Source of the DNA: Candidatus Sulfotelmatobacter sp.
GTDB taxonomy: Bacteria; Acidobacteriota; Terriglobia; Terriglobales; Acidobacteriaceae
Reading direction: 5' to 3'
Assembly (NCBI GenBank): GCA_030044775.1
Contig: JASICF010000499.1
Coordinates: 1 to 5,475, forward strand
Length of the DNA stretch: 5,475 bases
Shown: positions 1-5,475 of the stretch, piece after piece
How the letters are laid out: every line of letters starts with the position of its first letter
Numbering within the stretch: position 1 is the first letter of the stretch
Notes under the pieces: model-generated
The model's input: only the letters and a program-made list of their open reading frames with translations
Told to the model about the DNA's origin: nothing
Databases searched by the model: none
Position numbers and translations under genes: made by a program

Positions 1-2018
1 CCGTCATAGTGGGCGTGCCGTTCGGAATCGGTGTAGGTCAGCCGCCCCGACGTAATGACGACCACATCCGCTGCCTCTCCAGTTCCCGATTTCTTCGCGT
101 TGTGTTCGCTATGGGAGGCAGGTTTTTCTGAATTCGGGTGGTCTGAAGCTTGCATCAGAACCGTCGAAACCGGTTGCCGCTGGGTACCTTGAGCCACCAA
201 GGATCGTCGATCCCGGTCAAACCTGATCGATGGGGCGGTTATCACGTTCGCGTCCTGCCACAGGCGGGCATTCCCCTGATAGAGCGCAACCGCTGTCGAC
301 CCATGCGCCGTCATTGAAGCAGCCGTGACGTGAATGGGCGACGATGAGGCCAGTAGCGCTCCGTTGGGCTGTTCCTGGAGTTCGCTGTACGAACTCTTTA
401 CATCGCCTTCGGCAAAGGCGTCGTCTGTTGCCCGATTGATGCGAATGGTTCTGGCGACCGTGGCCATGCCTCCATCGGTTACCCGCGGGTTGCCGGTAAG
501 CACGAGAATTTGATCGACGGGAGAGTAGGCCGCTTGTTCCGCCCACGCTTGCGTTCGCTTATCCAGCGGCTGGTTATCGGTATAAGCGACGCCCCCTCGC
601 TGAATGATCGACTCAATGCCGCCCGTGGTCAGGAAGCTGACATCGAGGGTCTCGCTCGTGCTGACGCGATCGGGAACGCCCAGATTCAAATTCACGATCT
701 TTGCCTTGGGCGCGCCGTGGATCGACATCAGCCGTGTGGCTCCGTCATCTGTGGCGGCGAATCTTGCATCGAAGCGGCCAGCCGTGACGATGGTGCGCTG
801 AGCGACCGGTTTAGCTCCCGATTCACCTGAGCTTTCCGCCGGCGTGACCGTAATTTGCGCCGCACCGGAGGTGATCGCCTGATCGAGCCGCTTCCCGTCG
901 GTGACAAAAAAGTCGATCGCCGGCGCGGACACTTCAAAGTCTTGCGCCTGTGATGCGTTTTCACCCGCCGTAGCGGCTCTTGTCCCATGTTGCGACAGAT
1001 GCACCCCATTCTCGGCGTGGACTTTTTTCAGTTCGTTCTGTCCTGCGAAGTCCAGAATGGCGCGCCCAGCATCGCCCTGCATGGGCTGTAACCCGGCGCG
1101 TTCGATGTGAACATTGCCGGTTAGCGTTGCGGTGCGCAGCAGGTTTTGTTTGTTGGCAAGGAGCAGTTCGCCGGTGTCGGCGCGGGCGCGTATTTGTTCA
1201 TCACTCGAACCGCGGGACTGCGCATTTACATCTCCCTGCGCCAGGACTCGCTGCACGTTATTATCCGCCCCCAGAAAGAATGTGGCCTGCTCCGCTTGAA
1301 CAGTTTCGTTCGCGCGCTCGAGCTTCGGATTCTCCAGGACGATCACCCGCGGATCGCGCGTGATTTTCCCGTGGATCGCGGAGAGGTTTTCGTGGTCTTC
1401 GCCGAATGTCACATGAATCTGCGACTCCAGCGTAAGAGTGTTGGTCTTGGCGGTGTACGCCACACCCACCGCCCAACCGCTCGCCTGCGGCGTCTGGAAG
1501 TCGACCCGCGCGTCGGTATAAGCGTCGCCGCTTTTCTGGTTGAAAATCAGGTCGCTCGTCTTCAGATGAATCGGGTTCTTCAGCTGCTTGGGAACACTTT
1601 GATCCGGTTCGGTCTCTCCGCCAGGATTGGCCTGCAGATCGATTTGCACGGTTCCGCGCGCCGTGACATTTCCCGATTCCTTGTCGTAGGTGAAATCATC
1701 GCCATAAATCTGGTCGAAGCGCGAGGAATCGCGCCCGTACAAAACGATGCTGACATTGTGCAGCTCGGCGCTGCCATTCAGCTTGAACTGCTTCAGATCG
1801 CTCGCCTGGATGGTGAACAGAGTCCGCTTGCCGTCGGACTTGGAAAACTGAAATCCGGAAGCTGTCTGCTTGATGTCAATGCCGATCTTGTTGGGAAGTT
1901 CTTTCAGAACATTGCGTTCGCGCATGCGCGCGTAGAAATACATCCCCGCAATCGTCGCGATGAACAACACCGCGATCGCGGCCAGCCAGCGTCGCAGGCG
2001 GTAGATGGGAAGAGGCAT
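1..2018 (-). CDS. lptC: LptC/OstA-type LPS transport protein, membrane-anchored, partial (3' end beyond left edge)
   Basis: The frame stays open from ATG at 2018 to the left edge, giving 672 codons with no stop. An in-frame TGA nine bases upstream (2025-2027) makes this ATG the first usable start; the ribosome site is weak (GAAG, four bases away). Residues 1-10 are basic (RLRR) and about 11-30 form one hydrophobic helix, so the protein is an inner-membrane-anchored periplasmic protein. Residues about 38-205 resemble LptC; an 'ARGTVQIDLQANP' stretch near 120-132 is typical of long LptC homologues. OstA/LptA-like beta units follow: near 256-345 (LAQGDVNA, then TLTGNVHIE), 470-545 (AYTDNQPL, LVLTGNPRV, AFAEGDV) and 562-611 (LYQGNARLWQDANVITA). 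Polar Ser/Glu/Lys-rich linkers lie near 394-408 and 623-650, and another unit starts at about 652. LptC and LptA carry LPS from the inner-membrane ABC transporter across the periplasm. E. coli LptC has 191 residues, so this appears to be an LptC-LptA fusion. Family assignment is firm, domain borders approximate. Confidence 0.82.
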   Translation of the reverse strand, partial: MPLPIYRLRRWLAAIAVLFIATIAGMYFYARMRERNVLKELPNKIGIDIKQTASGFQFSKSDGKRTLFTIQASDLKQFKLNGSAELHNVSIVLYGRDSSRFDQIYGDDFTYDKESGNVTARGTVQIDLQANPGGETEPDQSVPKQLKNPIHLKTSDLIFNQKSGDAYTDARVDFQTPQASGWAVGVAYTAKTNTLTLESQIHVTFGEDHENLSAIHGKITRDPRVIVLENPKLERANETVQAEQATFFLGADNNVQRVLAQGDVNAQSRGSSDEQIRARADTGELLLANKQNLLRTATLTGNVHIERAGLQPMQGDAGRAILDFAGQNELKKVHAENGVHLSQHGTRAATAGENASQAQDFEVSAPAIDFFVTDGKRLDQAITSGAAQITVTPAESSGESGAKPVAQRTIVTAGRFDARFAATDDGATRLMSIHGAPKAKIVNLNLGVPDRVSTSETLDVSFLTTGGIESIIQRGGVAYTDNQPLDKRTQAWAEQAAYSPVDQILVLTGNPRVTDGGMATVARTIRINRATDDAFAEGDVKSSYSELQEQPNGALLASSSPIHVTAASMTAHGSTAVALYQGNARLWQDANVITAPSIRFDRDRRSLVAQGTQRQPVSTVLMQASDHPNSEKPASHSEHNAKKSGTGEAADVVVITSGRLTYTDSERHAHYD

Positions 2019-2120
2019 CCGACTTCAGTTTAGTTCAAAGCGCGGCATCCGATGGTAGTGCGGCCACGCGGAAGCTGCCGCAGCCCGCCCTCCATCCCAA
2101 AACGGCGCAGGAAGCCAATT
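2019..2120. other. recJ-lptC intergenic gap, no clear signal
   Basis: This 102-base stretch separates the recJ stop from the lptC start. The best hairpin I see is a four-base-pair GCGG/CCGC stem with a six-base loop, with no T-run behind it on the minus strand, so it is not a credible intrinsic terminator. The only -10-like word close to lptC (TAAACT on the minus strand) has no -35 partner at normal spacing. Read-through from recJ into lptC is therefore plausible but not shown. Confidence 0.5.
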
Positions 2121-4082
2121 TCAGCTGTGCGAATCAACAAGCGACGCCGGTTCTGCAGAGTGATCCTTGAAGTCACGCAAAGTCAGTTCAATTCCGCCGA
2201 ACTCATCGTGGTCGTTGTGGCCGATCGTGAACGCTATATCGAGAGCGTCTCCCGCCAGAACCGGCGTGGTTTGCAGGCGCTCGGCCATGTGCCAGCCGAG
2301 GGCGTCGAAGACCGGACTTGGCTTTCGTTTGCCGATCTTGACTTCATGCATTGCTGTTTTCTCACTTCGCCGAATTGTTGCACTATCCGGATGACAGTTG
2401 GGCGTAACAAGAACCGCAACTGGTGAAAGTTCTTCCTGCATAATCTCCCGCCGCTCGCCTGCCTTCACTTTCAGCTTGATGTGTTTGTCTTTCAGAGTTT
2501 TCGGGGGTGCAATCAGCCGCACTCCACGAGAAACAAATGCCGGTTCGTGATTCCCTGTACCATACGGTTCGAGCATACGCAGCACCTGGTAAAGAGCGGG
2601 AGAAACCTCATCCAGTTCCAGCTCGGACTCTACCTCGAGCACTGGATCGAAGTCCGCCATCGTCAGCCGCGTGCGGGCGAAGGCGTCCAACTCGTTCCGC
2701 AGTTGGCCAACGCTGGCCGCGGGCATGGAAAACCCGCAAGCGTGCGAGTGCCCACCATAACGCGTAAATAGGGCGCGCGATGCTTCCACAGCTTCGAGCA
2801 GATGAAATGGGCGGATGGAACGGCCGGATCCAAATGCCTCTTCGCCCTCGCGCGAGATCACGATTGCCGGTCGGTGGTAGCGCTCGACCACGCGTGTTGC
2901 CGCGATGCCGATCACTCCGCGATGCCAACCCTCGCCGTCGACAACGATGCAATAGGCCTCGTTCAGCGCTTTCTCGCCGGCGATGCGCTCCTCCACGGAC
3001 TTGACGATGCGCCGCTCTTCTTCCTGGCGTTCGGCATTCAGCCGGTCGAGCTTGCCTGCCAATAACCGCGCCCGTTCTGCGTCCTTCACGCTAAAAAGTT
3101 CGATTACATCGCGGGCAACATCCATGCGGCCGGCGGCGTTGATGCGGGGAGCGATGCGGAAAGCGACTTCGGTCGAGTTGGGCGGGCGTTTTTGCGAAAT
3201 TTGCGCCACCTCGAGCAACGCTTTCAATCCGGGATTCACAGCGCGGCGTAGCTCATCGAGGCCGAGTTTCGCGAAAACGCGGTTCTCGCCAGTGAGCGGA
3301 ACCGCATCTGCGATCGTCGCAATCGCCACAACTTTCAGAAACGATCGAAGCATGCGCTCATGATTTTTTTGATCGAGGCGCCGCTGCATCAGTGCCTGCG
3401 CCAGCTTGAACGCCACGCCCGCGCCGCAAAGCTGTTTGTAGGGATATGCGCAGCCATCCTGATTCGGATTCACGACGCATAGTGCGTTCGGAACGCCATC
3501 TGCGCCGGGCAGGTGATGATCGGTAACAATCAGATCCACGCCCAGACGCTGCGCTGTCTCCGCCGGCGCAAAAGCCCGGATGCCCATATCCACGCTTATG
3601 ATGAGCTGAATGCCCGCCGCCGCTGCGCGCTCGATCACATCATCGCGGAGATCATAGCCTTCGCGAATGCGATGAGGCACGTGAAAGTCCGCTGACCCTC
3701 CGCAGAGTTCAATGGCGGCTTTGAGGATGATGATCGCCATCGTGCCGTCGACGTCATAGTCGCCGTAGATCAGCATCGGTTCCTTGCGCTCTATGGCCGC
3801 ATCCAGGCGGTCCACCGCGGCGCGAATGCCGGTCATCCTTTCGGGTGTGTGTAAGTGAGCGATGCAGGGATTGAGATATTGCGCAGCAGCATCGGCCTCG
3901 TTCAGCCCGCGCCTGACAAGCAGCTGCGCCAACGTGTATAACGGGCCTCCGGGCTTAGCGGGGTCGGAGGTTGAGCGAAATGCGGAAGAAGAGATAATCG
4001 GCCTGAGGTCAGGCAGTTCTTGCAGCGCGGCCGCGAGCCGGCGCACTTTCGTGGGATCTGATACGGCCAGTTCCCAGCGCAC
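2121..4082 (-). CDS. recJ: Single-stranded-DNA-specific 5'-3' exonuclease RecJ
   Basis: RecJ degrades single-stranded DNA 5' to 3' in RecF-pathway recombination and mismatch repair, using metal ions. The DHH core is clear: YGDYDVDG at 106-113, the SVDMG strand at 163-167 (metal-ligand Asp165), TDHH at 187-190, IADAVPL at 257-263 and RINAAGRM at 313-320. The DHHA1 part follows, with GEGWHRGVIGIAATRV at 383-398, GSGRSI at 418-423 and GGHSHACG at 443-450. The C-terminal OB-fold region starts near 480 and includes EPYGTGNHEPAF (505-516) and KDKHIKLKV (531-539). The MRWEL opening matches the usual RecJ N-terminus and supports the GTG start at 4082. At 653 residues it is longer than many RecJ proteins (about 570). 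Part of the excess appears to be a Ser/Pro/Gly-rich stretch near 30-50 and an unusual segment at 543-590. All catalytic motifs are intact, so it should be active. It starts two bases after the upstream gene's stop. Confidence 0.97.
   Translation of the reverse strand: MRWELAVSDPTKVRRLAAALQELPDLRPIISSSAFRSTSDPAKPGGPLYTLAQLLVRRGLNEADAAAQYLNPCIAHLHTPERMTGIRAAVDRLDAAIERKEPMLIYGDYDVDGTMAIIILKAAIELCGGSADFHVPHRIREGYDLRDDVIERAAAAGIQLIISVDMGIRAFAPAETAQRLGVDLIVTDHHLPGADGVPNALCVVNPNQDGCAYPYKQLCGAGVAFKLAQALMQRRLDQKNHERMLRSFLKVVAIATIADAVPLTGENRVFAKLGLDELRRAVNPGLKALLEVAQISQKRPPNSTEVAFRIAPRINAAGRMDVARDVIELFSVKDAERARLLAGKLDRLNAERQEEERRIVKSVEERIAGEKALNEAYCIVVDGEGWHRGVIGIAATRVVERYHRPAIVISREGEEAFGSGRSIRPFHLLEAVEASRALFTRYGGHSHACGFSMPAASVGQLRNELDAFARTRLTMADFDPVLEVESELELDEVSPALYQVLRMLEPYGTGNHEPAFVSRGVRLIAPPKTLKDKHIKLKVKAGERREIMQEELSPVAVLVTPNCHPDSATIRRSEKTAMHEVKIGKRKPSPVFDALGWHMAERLQTTPVLAGDALDIAFTIGHNDHDEFGGIELTLRDFKDHSAEPASLVDSHS
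2313..2456 (-). other. Atypical in-frame segment inside recJ (codons 543-590)
   Basis: This stretch lies in the OB-fold part of RecJ, between the conserved KDKHIKLKVKAG strand and FDALGWHMAERL. RecJ homologues as I remember them join these two elements with a short loop. Codon use shifts abruptly: in codons 550-589 only 13 of 40 third positions are G or C, against 24 of 30 in codons 591-620 and 14 of 22 in codons 521-542. Two near-identical ten-base words (ATGCAGGAAG at 2441-2432 and ATGCATGAAG at 2351-2342, minus strand) lie 90 bases apart within it. It also holds a six-base inverted repeat (CAGTTG at 2395-2400, CAACTG at 2417-2422). It could be an in-frame insertion or a lineage-specific loop; its origin is not established. 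Confidence 0.45.
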
Positions 4083-4084
4083 AA

Positions 4085-4561
4085 TCAGCCTTCGTCGTCC
4101 TGATCCGATTCGTCGATAGGAATGCCGCCAAAATCGTCCGCTGCTTCAAGCAGCCGCTGATAACGTTCGTACCACTCGGTGCTCACCTCGCAAAGAAACA
4201 TCGATCCCTGATACGCCCAGCCGAGCTGTAAGAATCCGACCTTGCCGATGTGAGCCCGCAGCCAGCGCGCATCCTCTACATCGTCGCCGTCGGAGAACTC
4301 CGAGTGCGAAAGCCTCTGCACCAGTTCGTCCAGTTCCTCGCGCTCCAGCTTCCAGGAGTGCATGGTTAGAAACGGCGCGCCTGCACTCTTGGCCAGCTCC
4401 ACAAAATCCTTCCATCCTTCGGGATTCGATCCCATCTCCCACATCACACACTGCACCTCTTCGTAGTCCACGTAGCCATGAAAGCGGCGCATGCCGTGGC
4501 CTTCGATGAAGGCGATCATGTCATCTTTGAGGATGGTCAAGTCTTCCGGCGCGGGCGACAT
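4085..4561 (-). CDS. Conserved-looking acidic protein of unknown function upstream of recJ
   Basis: I do not recognise a family. The 158-residue product has no signal peptide or membrane helix, so it is probably cytosolic. It is rich in Asp and Glu and ends in a highly acidic tail (DESDQDDEG). Aromatic residues are frequent: GYVDYEEV at 29-36, a tryptophan in MWEMGSNPEGW at 40-50, and LGWAYQGSMFLCEVSTEWYERY near 113-134. Helices are likely at 51-60, 71-85 and 128-141, giving an alpha/beta look. I chose ATG at 4561 over the TTG at 4579, which would add six residues, because the best -10 box (4582-4587) would place the transcript start downstream of that TTG. There is no evident ribosome-binding site before the ATG. 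Its stop lies two bases before the recJ start, so the two genes are very likely co-transcribed and translationally coupled. Coding quality (GC-rich third positions, open through the whole span) supports a real gene; any functional role with RecJ is only an inference. Confidence 0.8.
   Translation of the reverse strand: MSPAPEDLTILKDDMIAFIEGHGMRRFHGYVDYEEVQCVMWEMGSNPEGWKDFVELAKSAGAPFLTMHSWKLEREELDELVQRLSHSEFSDGDDVEDARWLRAHIGKVGFLQLGWAYQGSMFLCEVSTEWYERYQRLLEAADDFGGIPIDESDQDDEG
4089..4093 (-). promoter_or_regulatory. Ribosome-binding site for recJ
   Basis: GAAGG on the minus strand sits six bases before the GTG at 4082, inside the last codons of the upstream gene. Correct spacing supports the GTG as recJ's start and implies that translation of the upstream gene reaches and helps open this site. 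Confidence 0.6.
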
Positions 4562-4581
4562 AAGAATTTGTCTAAGCAAGT

Positions 4582-4587
4582 ATTGTA
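4582..4587 (-). promoter_or_regulatory. Candidate -10 box for the leftward operon
   Basis: TACAAT on the minus strand matches TATAAT at five of six positions. A transcript starting about seven bases downstream would have only about 14 bases before the ATG at 4561, so the mRNA would be nearly leaderless, in line with the absence of a ribosome-binding site. The position expected for a -35 box (4605-4610, TACCCG) does not resemble TTGACA, so this promoter would be weak, activator-dependent or wrongly called. Confidence 0.4.
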
Positions 4588-4594
4588 TGCCGTT

Positions 4595-4610
4595 TGCCCG
4601 GAAGCGGGTA
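4595..4610. repeat. Short inverted repeat in the divergent promoter region
   Basis: TGCCCG, a GAAG spacer and CGGGTA form a near-perfect inverted repeat (four GC pairs, one G-T pair, one outer T-A pair). It overlaps the -35 position expected for the leftward -10 box and lies about 30 bases upstream of the candidate purB -10 box. It could be a protein-binding palindrome; a transcribed hairpin is less likely because neither predicted transcript would contain it. It may also be chance. Confidence 0.3.
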
Positions 4611-4639
4611 GCGCTCTGGCCTCTTTCTGCCGCTCCATT

Positions 4640-4645
4640 TAGAAT
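4640..4645 (+). promoter_or_regulatory. Candidate -10 box for purB
   Basis: TAGAAT matches the -10 consensus at five of six positions. The upstream hexamers at 17 or 18 bases (TGGCCT, CTGGCC) match TTGACA at only three of six positions. A start near 4652 would give a leader of about 39 bases containing the strong ribosome-binding site. I saw no purine riboswitch fold in so short a leader. Confidence 0.33.
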
Positions 4646-4674
4646 CCTCTGTCCCGCTTATCACCGAAAGGAAG

Positions 4675-4680
4675 AGGAGG
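4675..4680 (+). promoter_or_regulatory. Strong ribosome-binding site for purB
   Basis: A perfect AGGAGG lies ten bases before the TTG at 4691. The spacing is slightly long, but no ATG or GTG exists in this frame between the in-frame TAG at 4640 and the conserved protein start, so this site decides in favour of the TTG start. Confidence 0.7.
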
Positions 4681-4690
4681 CACCGCCGCT

Positions 4691-5475
4691 TTGATCCCGC
4701 GTTATACCCGTCCGGAAATGGGCCGCATTTGGAGCGACGAGAACCGTTTTCGCACCTGGCTGTCAGTCGAAGTCGCTGCCACCGAGACTCTCGCTGAGGT
4801 CGGCATGGTCCCCAAAAGCGCGGCGCGAGCCATCCGCGAGCGCGCCGATTTCAGCGTCCAGCGCATTCACGAGATCGAAGCTGAAGTCCGCCACGACGTG
4901 ATTGCCTTTACGACCGCGGTCGCCGAATTCGTCGGCCCCGAGTCGCGCTGGTTTCACTACGGCCTCACTTCGAACGACGTGGTCGATACCGCGCAGGCGC
5001 TTCTGATCAAGCAGGCTTCAGAACTTATCGCGAAAGATCTGCAGCGCCTTTCCGATGTCCTGGAACGCCGCGCCTGGGAGTTCAAAGACACCCCCATGGT
5101 GGGCCGCACCCACGGCATCCACGCCGAGCCCATTACCTTTGGATTCAAGATCGCAAACTGGTATTCGGAGACCCAGCGCAACATCGCGCGCTTCGCCGCC
5201 GCCGCCGAGGACATGCGCGTAGGAAAATTTTCCGGCGCCGTGGGAATCTTTGCCCATCTCACGCCCGAGATTGAAGAGCAGATTTGCGCGCGGCTGGGAT
5301 TGAAAGCCGCCGCAGTCTCATCGCAAGTCATCCAGCGAGACCGGCACGCGCAGTATCTCGCGACGCTGGCGGTTATTGCTTCCACGCTCGATAAGATCGC
5401 GACCGAGATTCGTCATCTGCAGCGCACCGAAGTGCGCGAGGCCGAAGAATTTTTCAGCGAAAAGCAAAAAGGATC
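4691..5475 (+). CDS. purB: Adenylosuccinate lyase PurB, N-terminal 261 residues (3' end beyond right edge)
   Basis: PurB removes fumarate at two steps of purine synthesis: SAICAR to AICAR, and adenylosuccinate to AMP. It acts as a cytosolic homotetramer of the fumarase/aspartase superfamily. The opening MIPRYTRPEM, followed by IWSDENRF, aligns without gaps to B. subtilis PurB as I remember it (MIERYSRPEM). Numbering is preserved through the active site: His68 in RHDVIAF, His89 in HYGLTSNDVVDTA, and His141 in GRTHGIHAEP. Further family blocks are GKFSGAVG near 178-185, QRDRHAQYLATLA near 216-228 and EVREAEEFF near 247-255. The window ends within the glycine region just before the mobile SSxMPxKxNP signature loop, which carries the catalytic serine; roughly 170 residues are missing. 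Start: TTG at 4691 encodes Met1 in register with homologues. The gene is divergent from the unknown gene-recJ pair and probably has its own promoter in the 129-base gap. Confidence 0.97.
   Translation, partial: MIPRYTRPEMGRIWSDENRFRTWLSVEVAATETLAEVGMVPKSAARAIRERADFSVQRIHEIEAEVRHDVIAFTTAVAEFVGPESRWFHYGLTSNDVVDTAQALLIKQASELIAKDLQRLSDVLERRAWEFKDTPMVGRTHGIHAEPITFGFKIANWYSETQRNIARFAAAAEDMRVGKFSGAVGIFAHLTPEIEEQICARLGLKAAAVSSQVIQRDRHAQYLATLAVIASTLDKIATEIRHLQRTEVREAEEFFSEKQKG

Noticed and set aside
1970..1981. Twelve-base perfect palindrome CCGCGATCGCGG
   Set aside because: It falls in the Ala-Ile-Ala codons of the LptC membrane helix, where GC-rich codon choice produces it; it occurs within coding sequence with no partner site.
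1146..2033. A 295-codon open frame on the plus strand opposite lptC
   Set aside because: It lies wholly antisense to a clearly coding frame with LptC/OstA motifs. Its translation is Arg/Leu/Val-rich with no recognisable domain, typical of a shadow in GC-rich DNA.
2045..2075. GCGG/CCGC hairpin considered as a recJ terminator
   Set aside because: The stem is only four base pairs and no T-run follows on the minus strand.
2030..2095. A 21-codon minus-strand open frame (ATG to TAA) in the recJ-lptC gap
   Set aside because: It has no ribosome-binding site, an Arg/Gly-rich arbitrary composition and no recognisable motif; a chance frame is the simpler reading.
2234..2419. A minus-strand frame overlapping the odd RecJ segment, considered as evidence for a frameshift in recJ
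   Set aside because: The RecJ frame is continuous and resumes family-like sequence on both sides, and the alternate frame shows no RecJ-like residues, so no frameshift is needed.
2052..2426. A 124-codon plus-strand frame over the recJ 3' end
   Set aside because: It is antisense to conserved RecJ OB-fold sequence and has no recognisable features.
4957..5385. A 142-codon minus-strand frame opposite purB
   Set aside because: It is antisense to a strongly conserved enzyme with intact active-site histidines; its Ser/Arg/Ala-rich product is a shadow.

Overview
This looks like a chromosomal core-gene segment from a Gram-negative bacterium, most likely an Acidobacteriota (Terriglobia-like) member. 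The reasons are moderately high GC with strongly GC-biased third codon positions, a long lipopolysaccharide-transport protein that appears to join LptC and LptA/OstA units directly after recJ, and the use of GTG and TTG starts. The phylum call is an inference from gene order and protein style, not from a marker gene. There are no RNA genes, CRISPR arrays, insertion sequences or phage genes that I can support.

Layout. Three genes run leftward and one runs rightward from a divergent intergenic region. From right to left on the minus strand: a 158-residue acidic protein of unknown function (4085-4561); recJ, the single-strand-specific 5'-3' exonuclease (2121-4082), starting two bases after the unknown gene's stop; a 102-base gap; and a large membrane-anchored LptC/OstA-type protein (start at 2018) that runs off the left edge with at least 672 residues. 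On the plus strand, purB (adenylosuccinate lyase) starts with TTG at 4691 and runs off the right edge after 261 residues, just before its flexible signature loop. Bases 4562-4690 separate purB from the leftward genes and should hold both promoters.

How the genes relate. The unknown gene and recJ are spaced as a translationally coupled pair. The LptC/OstA gene may be co-transcribed with them, since no convincing terminator or promoter lies in the gap. The products serve unrelated housekeeping roles (DNA recombination and repair, outer-membrane LPS delivery, purine synthesis). This is an ordinary core neighbourhood, not a specialised system.

The points most worth a second look are the probable single-chain LptC-LptA bridge, a 48-codon in-frame segment in the OB-fold part of RecJ whose codon use differs sharply from its flanks, and the unidentified protein coupled to recJ. 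I found no clear evidence of a previously undescribed system.
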